Shown piece by piece: positions 39,146-47,261 of a stretch of DNA of 64,000 bases. This stretch comes from Magnetospirillum sp. 15-1. GTDB taxonomy: Bacteria > Pseudomonadota > Alphaproteobacteria > Rhodospirillales > Magnetospirillaceae. How positions within the stretch are numbered: the stretch's first letter is position 1; every line of letters begins with the position of its first letter. The position numbers and the translations under genes are program-made. Where the stretch lies: positions 186,001 through 250,000 of the forward strand of contig NZ_FXXN01000026.1 in NCBI RefSeq assembly GCF_900184795.1. Reading direction: 5' to 3'. The notes beneath the pieces are model-generated. The model was not told where the DNA came from and ran no database searches. It was given only the letters and a program-made list of their open reading frames with translations.

Positions 39146-40939
39146 ATGCTGTCGGCCTTCCGGCGAAAGGTAGGTGCCCTGATCGGCGGCTTCGAGGCCG
39201 CCCAGGGCAGCCGTCGGCTCAAGGGCTTCCAGCCCAGCCGCGCCCACGTCAACACCCTGATCGCCGCCGCCGGGTCGGACATCACGGCGCGCGCCCGCCA
39301 TCTGGTTCGCAACAACGGCTATGCCCTCAATGCCGCCGAAAGCTGGACCGGCAATGTCGTCGGCACCGGCATCAAGCCGTCGTCGCTGATCGCCGACAAG
39401 GATCTGAAGACCCGGGTGCAGCAGCTCTGGCTGGCCTGGACCGATGAATCCGATGCCGAGGGCCTGACCGATTTCTACGGCCAGCAGCGCCGCGCCGCCC
39501 GCGAGGTGTTCATCGCAGGCGAAGTGTTCTTCCGCCTGCGCCCGCGTCGCCCCGAGGACGGCCTGACGGTGCCGTTGCAACTTCAGATGTTGCCCTCCGA
39601 GATGTTGCCGCTGACCCGAACCGAGATCCTTCCCAACGGCAACACTATCCGCCAGGGGATCGAGTTCGACCGCATCGGGCGGCGGGTGGCCTATCACTTC
39701 CTGCGCCGCCACCCCGGTGATCTCACCGATCCCGGTCTGGCCGGCGAGACGGTGCGGGTGCCGGCCGCCGAGATCATCCATGTCATCGACCCGGTGGAAT
39801 CCGGCCAGTTGCGCGGGGTGTCGCGGCTAGCCCCGGCCATCGTCAAGCTGTTCCTGCTCGACCAGTACGACGACGCCGAACTGGAACGCAAGAAGATCGC
39901 GGCCATGTACGCCATGTTCGTGACCTCTCCGGCCCCCGCTGACGTGATCGACTTAGTGCCCGCCGATGACGGTTCCGGCGACCGCATTGTCGAGGTTCAG
40001 CCCGGCCAGGTGGTGCCGCTGGAGCCGGGCGAGCAGATCCAGACCTCGGCTCCCGCCGATGTCGGTGGATCGTATGAGCCGTTCGAGTATCGGACGCTGC
40101 TGCAGATCTCCGCCGCCACCGGCATCCCCTACGCCTATCTGTCCAACGACATGCTGAAGGCCAATTACTCCAACTCGCGCATGGCCCTGCTGGAGTTCCG
40201 CCGCCGGGTCGAGGCATGGCAGCACTCGGTGATGGTCCACCAGATGTGCAGGAAAGTGTGGCAGCGCTGGTTGGATGTGGCCGTGCTGTCCGGGGCGCTC
40301 GAGATTCCCGGATATGAGCGCAACCGCGCAGCCTTTATCGCCTGCTCCTGGCTGCCGCCGAAATGGGACTGGGTCGATCCGCTGAAGGATGCCAAGGCCG
40401 AGATCGAGCAGATCGACGCAGGGCTGAAAAGCCGGACTCAGGCATTGGCCGAACGCGGCTACGACGCCGAGCAGGTGGATGCCGAGATCGCCGCCGATAA
40501 GGCCCGCGAACAGCAGCTGGGGCTGTCGTTTGGCGCCACGCCGCCGGCAGCTCCCACCCATGACACCAGCCCCATCAGCCGGAGGATGGATATGAGCGAA
40601 CGCGCCTTCAGTATCGACACCGTCAGTGAGGTGACGGGGATTTCACGAGCGAACCTCCACCAGATGATTTGCCGCCGGCATTTCGTGCCCATCCACAGCA
40701 CTCGAAATGGCGTTGCTCGTGACTTCACGCTGCGGGACATGGTGCATCTCGCCGTCATTTCCGATCTGCGCTCCATCGGCATCGATCTCAGGCGGGCGGT
40801 GAATATGGTCGGCTCCTCGGCTGATGGCACAGCAGGGCGGGATATTGTCACCTGCCGCAGCGGCGATATCGAAATCACCGTCGATGTCGCCCGCATCGCC
40901 GACCGTGTCCGCGACCGGATGGCGGGGGAGCGGTCATGA
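39146..40939 (+). CDS. Portal protein (lambda gpB type) fused to a MerR-like HTH domain
   Basis: 597 aa. Residues 1-480 are a lambda-type portal (G-S-D-I-T-A-R-A-R-H-L-V-R-N-N, I-P-Y-A-Y-L-S-N-D). From M483 a separate domain begins: S-I-D-T-V-S-E-V-T-G-I-S-R-A-N-L-H-Q-M-I-C-R-R is a MerR-type HTH. No stop separates them, and a ribosome binding site lies inside at 40581. The usual gpB ends near the junction, so this is either a genuine fusion or two products. Confidence 0.85.
   Translation: MLSAFRRKVGALIGGFEAAQGSRRLKGFQPSRAHVNTLIAAAGSDITARARHLVRNNGYALNAAESWTGNVVGTGIKPSSLIADKDLKTRVQQLWLAWTDESDAEGLTDFYGQQRRAAREVFIAGEVFFRLRPRRPEDGLTVPLQLQMLPSEMLPLTRTEILPNGNTIRQGIEFDRIGRRVAYHFLRRHPGDLTDPGLAGETVRVPAAEIIHVIDPVESGQLRGVSRLAPAIVKLFLLDQYDDAELERKKIAAMYAMFVTSPAPADVIDLVPADDGSGDRIVEVQPGQVVPLEPGEQIQTSAPADVGGSYEPFEYRTLLQISAATGIPYAYLSNDMLKANYSNSRMALLEFRRRVEAWQHSVMVHQMCRKVWQRWLDVAVLSGALEIPGYERNRAAFIACSWLPPKWDWVDPLKDAKAEIEQIDAGLKSRTQALAERGYDAEQVDAEIAADKAREQQLGLSFGATPPAAPTHDTSPISRRMDMSERAFSIDTVSEVTGISRANLHQMICRRHFVPIHSTRNGVARDFTLRDMVHLAVISDLRSIGIDLRRAVNMVGSSADGTAGRDIVTCRSGDIEITVDVARIADRVRDRMAGERS
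40586..40939 (+). CDS. Possible internal product: MerR-like HTH regulator from within the portal gene
   Basis: GGAGG (40581-40585) precedes in-frame ATG 40592 by 6 bases; an ATG at 40586 directly abuts it. Translation from here gives a free 115-aa MerR-like protein ending at the portal stop. Dual translation is inferred from the SD only. Confidence 0.45.
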   Translation: MDMSERAFSIDTVSEVTGISRANLHQMICRRHFVPIHSTRNGVARDFTLRDMVHLAVISDLRSIGIDLRRAVNMVGSSADGTAGRDIVTCRSGDIEITVDVARIADRVRDRMAGERS

Positions 40940-42144
40940 CGGACCTCCCTCATCTCGCGGCTCGCCTGTATGGGACGCCGCTGCTGGTCGCCCGCAGTAA
41001 GCTGGATGTGATCCTGGGTGCTCTCGGCCCCCGGCTGGCTGGGCAGTCCATCTCCTTCGACGGCGATACGGCTCCGTCCGCCGATGTGGCGGTGACGCTC
41101 GATGGCATCGCCATCGTGCCGGCGATCGGCACCCTGGTGGCGCGCTCGGGCTACCTGGGCGCCGCCAGCGGCCTCACCGCCTATTCCGACATCGCCGATG
41201 CCATTGAGGCGGCGGCCACTGATCCCGGCATCCGCGCCATCCTGCTGGATGTGGACTCTTCCGGTGGCGAGGTCGGCGGCCTGTTCGATCTGGTCGACCA
41301 CATCCAGGCCATCCGCGCCCAGTGTGGCAAACCCATCTGGGCGGTGGCCGACGAGGCGGCGCTGTCGGCGGCCTACGCCATCGCCTGCACCGCCGACCGC
41401 CTCTACGTCACCCAGACCGGTGAGGTCGGCTCGGTCGGGGTGGTCGCCATCCATGTGGACGAATCCGCTGCCGATGCCCAGGCCGGGCGAGCCTGGAGCT
41501 TCATCCATGCCGGGGCGGCGAAGGTGGATGGCAATCCCCATCAGCCGCTGTCGGACACCGCCCGCGCCACGCTCCAGGCCGATGTCGATGCCTTGTACGG
41601 AAAATTCACCACCCTGGTGGCCGAGCGGCGGCGGTTGTCCCCCGACGCCGTGCGGGCCACCGAGGCTGCGGTCTATCGCGGCGACCAGGCGGTCGCCGCC
41701 AAGCTGGCCGACAAGGTCGGCACCCTGCGTGTCGCCCTGGCTGATCTTGGTGCCGTGCTGGCCCGACCCACCGTTTCCCGTCCCATCGCCGCCCGAAAGG
41801 AAGTCCCGATGTCCGAACCCCAGGGGGAAATCCCCGTGATCGCTGCGGTACCGCAGCCGCCCGCCCAGCCCAACGCCGATCTGGAGCAGCGCCTGCGGGC
41901 CGAATATGCCGAGATCAGCGCCATTTCTGCCCAAGCCGCTCGCCTGGGCGTGACCATCGATCCGGCGGAAGCCATGGCCAAGGGTATCCGCCCCGAGGCC
42001 CTGCGCCGCACCGTGCTGGATCAACTGGCCGAGCGTTCCGATGCCACCGACGTGGTCGCCGCCGCTCCGGCGGGTGCGGCCCCCAAGGCGGACACAGAAA
42101 GCCCCATCGTCCGGCGTGCCCGTGAAGCCGCCGCCCGGAAATAA
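40936..42144 (+). CDS. Head maturation protease, S49 family (gpC-like)
   Basis: 402 aa. The ClpP-like S49 fold shows D-S-S-G-G-E-V (about residue 112), A-A-L-S-A-A-Y-A-I-A (nucleophile Ser about 138) and a Lys further on. A Pro-rich linker follows, then a helical scaffold domain. It cleaves scaffold/portal during capsid assembly. It overlaps the portal by ATGA. An internal start gives the scaffold alone. Confidence 0.85.
   Translation: MTDLPHLAARLYGTPLLVARSKLDVILGALGPRLAGQSISFDGDTAPSADVAVTLDGIAIVPAIGTLVARSGYLGAASGLTAYSDIADAIEAAATDPGIRAILLDVDSSGGEVGGLFDLVDHIQAIRAQCGKPIWAVADEAALSAAYAIACTADRLYVTQTGEVGSVGVVAIHVDESAADAQAGRAWSFIHAGAAKVDGNPHQPLSDTARATLQADVDALYGKFTTLVAERRRLSPDAVRATEAAVYRGDQAVAAKLADKVGTLRVALADLGAVLARPTVSRPIAARKEVPMSEPQGEIPVIAAVPQPPAQPNADLEQRLRAEYAEISAISAQAARLGVTIDPAEAMAKGIRPEALRRTVLDQLAERSDATDVVAAAPAGAAPKADTESPIVRRAREAAARK
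41809..42144 (+). CDS. Scaffolding protein from internal start (Nu3-like)
   Basis: An in-frame ATG at 41809 follows AAGGAA by 7 bases within the protease gene. The resulting 111-aa product (M-S-E-P-Q-G-E ... ) has a coiled coil and a basic C-terminus (R-R-A-R-E-A-A-A-R-K) for capsid binding. This is exactly the lambda C/Nu3 nested-gene arrangement. Confidence 0.7.
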   Translation: MSEPQGEIPVIAAVPQPPAQPNADLEQRLRAEYAEISAISAQAARLGVTIDPAEAMAKGIRPEALRRTVLDQLAERSDATDVVAAAPAGAAPKADTESPIVRRAREAAARK

Positions 42145-42156
42145 GGACACGCTGCC

Positions 42157-42546
42157 ATGCCTGTGCTGAATGCTTCGCCCACCCTGGGCGATCTGCTGAA
42201 GTTCGAACTGAACGCCAGCTACACCCGCGAGACCGTCACCCTGAAGGCGGGCACGTCCTATCCCCTCGGTGCGGTGTTGGGCCGCATCGCCGCCAGCGGT
42301 GAATACCGCCTGTCCCCTGCTGCCGAGGTGGTCGGTGACGAAGGCGCGGAAACCGCTATCGCCGTGCTGCTGCAGGCCGTGGATGCCACCGACGGCGCCG
42401 CCACCGGCCTGATCGCCGCCCGTGGCCCGGTCATCCTGGCCGATGCCGCTCTGGCGTTCGACGCCTCGGTCGACCAGCCCGCCGAACGGGCCGCCAAGAT
42501 CACCCAGCTCGCCGCATTGGGCCTCGTCGCCCGCGCCACCGTCTGA
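42157..42546 (+). CDS. Head decoration protein (gpD-like)
   Basis: 129 aa; D-L-L-K-F-E-L-N-A-S-Y-T-R-E near the N-terminus and beta-rich body match lambda gpD-type proteins that cement the expanded capsid. Located between protease/scaffold and major capsid, as in lambda. Confidence 0.8.
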   Translation: MPVLNASPTLGDLLKFELNASYTRETVTLKAGTSYPLGAVLGRIAASGEYRLSPAAEVVGDEGAETAIAVLLQAVDATDGAATGLIAARGPVILADAALAFDASVDQPAERAAKITQLAALGLVARATV

Positions 42547-42560
42547 TCGGAGCCTTTTTC

Positions 42561-43583
42561 ATGAACGCCATCATCAATCCCTTCGACGCGGGCGGCTATT
42601 CGCTCGCCGAAATGACCCAGGCCATCAACCTGCTGCCCAACCTCTACACCCGGCTGGGCCAGATGGGGCTGTTCCGCTTCGAGGGTGTGACCCAGCGCAG
42701 CGTCATCATCGAGCAGGCCGAGGGCGTCCTCAACCTACTGCCCACCGTGCCGCTGGGCGGCCCGGCTACCGTCGCCAACCGCGATGCCCGGAGCATGCGG
42801 TCCTTCACGGTGCCGTGGATTCCCCACGACGATTCCATCACCCCCCAGGACGTCCAGGGCGTGCGTGGTTTCGGAGTCGCCGACGCAGCCGATCCCCTGG
42901 CCACCGTCATGGAGCGCAAGCTGACCCGCATGCGGAGCAAGCACGCCCAGACGCGGGAATTCATGGAGGTCAACGCGCTCAAGGGCATCGTCCGCGATGG
43001 TGCCGGCAGCACGCTGTACGACTATTTCGCCGAATTCGACCTGTCCCGCCAGCAGGTGGATTTCGCCCTGGGCACCGCCGCGACCAATGTCCAGGCCAAG
43101 ATCCGCGACGTGTTGCGCAAGGTGGAGACCGAACTCAAGGGCGAGACCATGACCAGCGTGCTGGCCCTGGTCAGCCCGGAATTCTTCGACAAACTGATCG
43201 GCCATGCAAAGGTCGAGCAGGCCTACCAGTACTTCTCCTCGACCGGTGCCCAGCCGCTGCGGGAAGACGTGCGGCGCCGCTTCCCCTTCGCCGGCATGGT
43301 GTTCGAGGAATACAGCGCCACCGTCACCCTCTCGACCGGTGCGACGGAAACCCTGATCCCGGCGGGCGAGGGCATCGCCTTCCCGCTGGGCACCATGGAC
43401 ACCTTCGTCACCTATGGCGCTCCGGCCAATCTGATCGAGACGGTCAACACCCTGGGCGTGCCCATGTACGCCCGCCAGCTTGCTCGCCAGGACGGCAGCG
43501 CCATCGACGTCAAGACCGAGGCCTCCATCCTCCCCGTGAACAAGCGGCCCCGCCTGGCGGTGCGCCTGTTCTCGGGCAACTGA
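42561..43583 (+). CDS. Major capsid protein (gpE-like, HK97 fold)
   Basis: 340 aa, the size of lambda gpE. R-L-G-Q-M-G-L-F-R, a central beta-rich domain and L-A-R-Q-D-G-S-A-I-D-V-K-T-E-A at the end are characteristic of the gpE family. Forms the icosahedral shell. Confidence 0.88.
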   Translation: MNAIINPFDAGGYSLAEMTQAINLLPNLYTRLGQMGLFRFEGVTQRSVIIEQAEGVLNLLPTVPLGGPATVANRDARSMRSFTVPWIPHDDSITPQDVQGVRGFGVADAADPLATVMERKLTRMRSKHAQTREFMEVNALKGIVRDGAGSTLYDYFAEFDLSRQQVDFALGTAATNVQAKIRDVLRKVETELKGETMTSVLALVSPEFFDKLIGHAKVEQAYQYFSSTGAQPLREDVRRRFPFAGMVFEEYSATVTLSTGATETLIPAGEGIAFPLGTMDTFVTYGAPANLIETVNTLGVPMYARQLARQDGSAIDVKTEASILPVNKRPRLAVRLFSGN

Positions 43584-43585
43584 GC

Positions 43586-43882
43586 ATGACCGCCTTTGCC
43601 GACGCCCTCGACGACCTGTTCGCCGATCCGAACATGGCGGTCACGGTGACGTATCAGGGCCGCCCCGTGCGTGCCCTGGTACGGCGGCCCGACCGCGATA
43701 TCGAGTTCTCCGACATCACCGTCCACACGGGGACGGCGGTGTTCGATATCCGACGGCGGGAGATTCCGGCTCCCCAGGCGGGGGACATCATCCACCATGA
43801 CGGCGACAACTTCGTCGTCCAGGGCGAACCCCGCCTGGATGCCGAGCGGCTGACCTGGACCTTGGACACGAGACCGGCATGA
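43586..43882 (+). CDS. Head-tail connector, gpFII-like
   Basis: 98 aa beta-rich protein (D-I-I-H-H-D-G-D-N-F-V-V-Q-G-E-P) resembling phage head-tail attachment proteins of the FII group. 2 bases after the capsid stop and overlapping the next gene by ATGA. Confidence 0.65.
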   Translation: MTAFADALDDLFADPNMAVTVTYQGRPVRALVRRPDRDIEFSDITVHTGTAVFDIRRREIPAPQAGDIIHHDGDNFVVQGEPRLDAERLTWTLDTRPA

Positions 43883-44517
43883 AACTGGCGGCGGCTATTT
43901 CGGGCGATCTGCGCAAGATCATGGCCGAGGAGGTCAAGGACGCCGAAGACGCCGTCACCGCCGCCATGCGCCAAGCCGCCGACGGGCTGAAGGCGGATCT
44001 CCGCCGTCAGGTCACCGAAGCGGGCATGGGCCAGCGCCTCGCCAATACCTGGCGAGCCGAGTTGTATCCCAAGGGCCAAAAGAGCATCAAGGCGGCGGGC
44101 TTCGTCTTCACCAGGGCCCCCACCATCATCCGCGCCTTCGACCAGGGGGCGGTGATCAAATCCAAGCATGGCTTCTGGTTGGCGATCCCCACACCCGCCG
44201 CCGGCACCGGCGCCCGAGGCAAGCGCATGACGCCGGGTCTGTGGGAGCAGATGCATGGTGCCCGGCTGCGCTTCATCTACCGCCGGGGCGCGCCCTCGCT
44301 GCTGGTGGCAGAAAACATGCGGGCACGGGCGGGGAAAAGGGGCGGCTTCGCCAAGGGCAGCGCCTCGGCGCTCCGCTCCGGGCGCGGGATGACCACGGTG
44401 GTGATGTTCATCCTGGTGCCGCAGGTGAGTTTGAAGAAGCGCCTCGATGTGGACGCCGCCGCCGAGCGGTGGGCTTCGGCGCTGCCGGAGCTGATCGTCA
44501 GGAACTGGCGGGAATAG
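43879..44517 (+). CDS. DUF6441-type neck/tail protein
   Basis: 212 aa. The body with R-L-A-N-T-W-R-A-E-L-Y-P, F-W-L-A-I-P-T-P-A-A and M-T-T-V-V-M-F-I-L-V-P-Q resembles DUF6441 proteins found at this position. Likely the gpZ-like tail completion component. The gene is followed by the leftward toxin-antitoxin pair. Confidence 0.65.
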   Translation: MKLAAAISGDLRKIMAEEVKDAEDAVTAAMRQAADGLKADLRRQVTEAGMGQRLANTWRAELYPKGQKSIKAAGFVFTRAPTIIRAFDQGAVIKSKHGFWLAIPTPAAGTGARGKRMTPGLWEQMHGARLRFIYRRGAPSLLVAENMRARAGKRGGFAKGSASALRSGRGMTTVVMFILVPQVSLKKRLDVDAAAERWASALPELIVRNWRE

Positions 44518-44523
44518 ACCCAA

Positions 44524-44796
44524 TCAGCCGAACAGGTCGGAATGGGTGCCGGAAGCCGCCAGCACCAGTTCCTCTTCGGTTTCGTACCAGATCAACAGCC
44601 AATCCGGTTCGATATGGCATTCCCAGCAGGGACTCCAATTACCGGACAGACGGTGGGGACGGTGCCGGATGGCCAGCGGCTCGCTGTTCACTAGGCACTC
44701 CACCACCTGCCAGAGCTTGTCGAGACTCTTGCCTCGTTTGGTCGCCGTCTTGAGATCGCGCTCAAACTGCTTCGTGGTGCGAAGGCGCAAACTCAA
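44524..44796 (-). CDS. YafQ-family mRNA interferase toxin
   Basis: 90 aa. C-H-I-E-P-D-W-L-L-I-W and the C-terminal G-T-H-S-D-L-F with the likely catalytic His85 match YafQ, a RelE-fold ribosome-dependent ribonuclease. Overlaps its antitoxin gene by ATGA. Sits on the opposite strand inside the tail module, so it is cargo. Confidence 0.9.
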   Translation of the reverse strand: MSLRLRTTKQFERDLKTATKRGKSLDKLWQVVECLVNSEPLAIRHRPHRLSGNWSPCWECHIEPDWLLIWYETEEELVLAASGTHSDLFG

Positions 44797-45050
44797 CGGT
44801 GGGCTGCCTTCAGCGCATCAAGGCTCGACCACTCGGTCAGGTTCTCGCCGTCCATGGCATCCCGGAGAGCCGCCTGCGTGGCCTCGTTGGGAATGCGGAC
44901 GGGGAACGGCAGTCCGTGGTGCAGGGTCACCTGACGATAGAACAGGGTGATCGCTTCGGTCGGCGTCAGACCGAGGGCGCCGAAAACGGCCTCGGCCTGA
45001 GCCTTGAGGTCGGGTTCGACGCGGGCGCGGATCGATTCTGTCTTGGACAT
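44793..45050 (-). CDS. DinJ/RelB-family antitoxin
   Basis: 85 aa. R-A-R-V-E-P-D-L-K is the ribbon-helix-helix strand and G-L-T-P-T-E-A-I-T-L-F-Y-R-Q-V the helix of DinJ. ATG 45050 is preceded by AGGAGG; a 17-residue upstream extension is rejected. It neutralises the YafQ toxin and would autorepress the pair. Confidence 0.9.
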   Translation of the reverse strand: MSKTESIRARVEPDLKAQAEAVFGALGLTPTEAITLFYRQVTLHHGLPFPVRIPNEATQAALRDAMDGENLTEWSSLDALKAAHR

Positions 45051-45100
45051 AGGGCCTCCTTGGTTGTCCCCATTATGTGCCTCATTCGGGGAACATTTCA

Positions 45101-45529
45101 ATGTCCTCCATTCGTGAACAGATCCTCGCCGCCCTGCTGGCGCGGCTGCAAACCATCCCCGGCGCTACGATCAAACGGGAAGCGCCGCTGCCGGAAGCGG
45201 TGCCTGCCGGTGGTCTGATCATCCTGCGCGACGGCGATCCCGGCGACCCGGAGGTGCTGCTGTCACCGCTCTCCTATCTCTGGGAACACCAGACCGAGAT
45301 CGAGGTCATCCTTCAACGCGGCCAGGACGACGACAGCGCCGCATTGGATGCACTGCTGATGGCGGTGGGCACCGCCCTGGCCGCCGACCGCTCCCTCGGT
45401 GGTCTGGCCGAATGGCTGGACTGGGGCGCTCCCAAGACCTCCGGCCTCGCCATTGACGGTGCCGCCGCCCTGCGCGGCGCCATGGTGCCGATCACCATCC
45501 ATTACGGCTCCAGCGACCCGCTGGGCTGA
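45101..45529 (+). CDS. Tail terminator-like protein
   Basis: 142 aa starting at ATG 45101. The pattern (E-Q-I-L-A-A-L-L-A-R-L-Q-T-I-P-G ... E-V-I-L-Q-R-G-Q-D) is typical of phage tail terminators (gpU-like) before the tail tube gene. The toxin-antitoxin pair separates it from the neck genes. Confidence 0.65.
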   Translation: MSSIREQILAALLARLQTIPGATIKREAPLPEAVPAGGLIILRDGDPGDPEVLLSPLSYLWEHQTEIEVILQRGQDDDSAALDALLMAVGTALAADRSLGGLAEWLDWGAPKTSGLAIDGAAALRGAMVPITIHYGSSDPLG

Positions 45530-45556
45530 CCAACACTTTATATATGGGAGTTTCCC

Positions 45557-46522
45557 ATGGCAAAAACGCGGGCCTATGGTGCCGATTGCATCCTGCTGGC
45601 CGCCTTCGAGACCGTTTACGGCACCCTGCCGGCCGACGGTTATACCCGGCTATCGTTCAAGGAATCCAGCCTGGGGGCCGAGCGCCCCCTGGGTTACGAC
45701 CCGCTGCTGGGCCAGGGCCGCGACGCCCAGGACCCGTTCTATGAGGCGATCAAGGACGAGGGCGATATCGGCGTGCCGCTGGATGTGCGGGCGCTGGGGT
45801 TCTGGCTGAAGGGCCTGTTCGGCGCACCCGCCACCGCCGACAACGGTGATGGTACCTTCGACCATGTCTTCACCTCGGGCGGCACACTGCCCAGCCTCGC
45901 CATCGAGATCGGCCATGCCCAGCTGGCGGTGCCGAAGTTCTTCCGTCATGGCGGCGCCAAGCTGGACAAGCTGTCCTTCGACATGGCCCGCTCCGGCACC
46001 GCCAACGCCAGCATCGGGGTGATTGCCCAGGGCGAGACCGAAACCGCCGCTACCATCGATGCCAGCCCGGCGACCTTCGCCCTGAAGCGGTTCAGCCAGG
46101 GCAGCGGCGCCATCCGGGTCGGCGGTGGCCAACTGGCCAACGTGGTGGGCGGCAAGCTGTCGTTTTCCAACAACCTGGAGCGGGTCGAGACCATCCGGGC
46201 CGACGGGTTGATCGACGGCGTGGACGAGACCGAAGCCACCGCCGAGGGTTCGGTGGATATCCGCTTCGGCACCGACACCACGCTCACTGCCGCCATCGCC
46301 GACGAGAGCCCGGTGGCGATGGAATACGGCTTCACCATTCCCGGCTCGGCCTTTGCCCTGACCTTCCATCTGCCCCGTGTCTTTTGTCCCAAGAAGAAGC
46401 AGGAGATCAAAGGCCCCGGCGGCATCCAGGCCAGCTACGACTGGCGGGCGGCCCGCGATCCGGTGGCGGGGTATCTGCTCCGCGTCACCCTGGTCAACGA
46501 CGTGGCGGGGTACGGATCATGA
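45557..46522 (+). CDS. Tail tube protein
   Basis: 321 aa, large for gpV-like tubes, with a second Ig-like beta domain likely at the C-terminus. F-K-E-S-S-L-G-A-E-R-P-L-G-Y-D-P is a family N-terminal motif. First ATG 45557. Polymerises around the tape measure. Confidence 0.75.
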   Translation: MAKTRAYGADCILLAAFETVYGTLPADGYTRLSFKESSLGAERPLGYDPLLGQGRDAQDPFYEAIKDEGDIGVPLDVRALGFWLKGLFGAPATADNGDGTFDHVFTSGGTLPSLAIEIGHAQLAVPKFFRHGGAKLDKLSFDMARSGTANASIGVIAQGETETAATIDASPATFALKRFSQGSGAIRVGGGQLANVVGGKLSFSNNLERVETIRADGLIDGVDETEATAEGSVDIRFGTDTTLTAAIADESPVAMEYGFTIPGSAFALTFHLPRVFCPKKKQEIKGPGGIQASYDWRAARDPVAGYLLRVTLVNDVAGYGS

Positions 46523-47034
46523 TTCGCCTCTCCCTGCCGAAGGAGCCGTATTGGCTCGATCTGCCCCATGGGGTGCGGGTGTTCGTGCGCCCCCTGACCA
46601 CGGCGGTCTACGAGGCCGCCCGGTCGCGTGGCTGGCGCATGGCGCGTGCCATCGCCGCCGAGCATGCCGATCTCAAAGCCGCCGGGGCCGACATCACCGG
46701 CCTGCCGGATCTGTCCGACGAGGACGCCCTGGCCGGACTGTCACAGATGCTGTTCGCCCAAGGTCTGGCCCGTTCCGCCATCACCAAGTGGGAGGGCGTT
46801 CTGGGGGAAACCAACGAGCCTGCTGAGGTCTCCGACACAAGCATCGCCGAGCTGATGCAGCTTCCCCGCATGGCCGAGTCCTTCGTCGTCCAATACACCG
46901 AAACCCACGAAGCGGTCATCGCCGAGGGAAACGTCTCCAGGCCCGCGCCGAATGGCACTTCGGCGGCGGGCCTGACTACTGCCGAGGCTGCGGCGGAAAC
47001 TGCGACTGCCCCTATGACCGCAACGCCCCCCTGA
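46519..47034 (+). CDS. Tail assembly chaperone (gpG-like)
   Basis: 171 aa from ATG 46519 (ATGA overlap with the tube gene). Helical N-terminal part with I-R-L-S-L-P-K-E-P-Y-W-L-D-L. After the slippery site at 46926 the zero-frame tail is Ala/Thr-rich and low-complexity. This is the major translation product. Confidence 0.8.
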   Translation: MIRLSLPKEPYWLDLPHGVRVFVRPLTTAVYEAARSRGWRMARAIAAEHADLKAAGADITGLPDLSDEDALAGLSQMLFAQGLARSAITKWEGVLGETNEPAEVSDTSIAELMQLPRMAESFVVQYTETHEAVIAEGNVSRPAPNGTSAAGLTTAEAAAETATAPMTATPP

Positions 47035-47246
47035 CCGAATCCGGCTGGCAAGCCTGGGAATTGCTGACCGGTTCCATTGGAACCATCCGTCTTGGTCCCC
47101 GTGGCGGCATCACCGGTCTCGACCTTCCTGCCCTGCTGATCCAGGCCGAGGCGCTGGGTTACGACCAGCCTTTGCTGGCGCGGCTGCTGCCCTTCGCCGA
47201 GCGCGGCATGGTGGCGGGGGCGGCCAAGCTGCAATCCGATTCCTGA
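46519..47246 (+). CDS. Tail chaperone frameshift fusion (gpGT-like), -1 programmed
   Basis: Ribosomes slipping -1 at GGGAAAC (46926-46932) leave the 171-aa frame and read on without a stop to 47246, giving about 242 aa. The added 104 residues include a Cys-rich patch (Y-C-R-G-C ... C-D-C-P-Y-D) and W-Q-A-W-E-L-L-T-G. The equivalent lambda GT fusion recruits the tube protein to the tape measure. Confidence 0.85.
46926..46932 (+). promoter_or_regulatory. -1 ribosomal frameshift slippery heptamer GGGAAAC
   Basis: In frame as G GGA AAC, the X-XXY-YYZ form; lambda uses GGGAAAG at the same place in G/GT. Both downstream frames behave as expected: the zero frame ends at 47034 and the -1 frame stays open to 47246. 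Confidence 0.85.
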
Positions 47247-47261
47247 CAGTGATGGATCACC

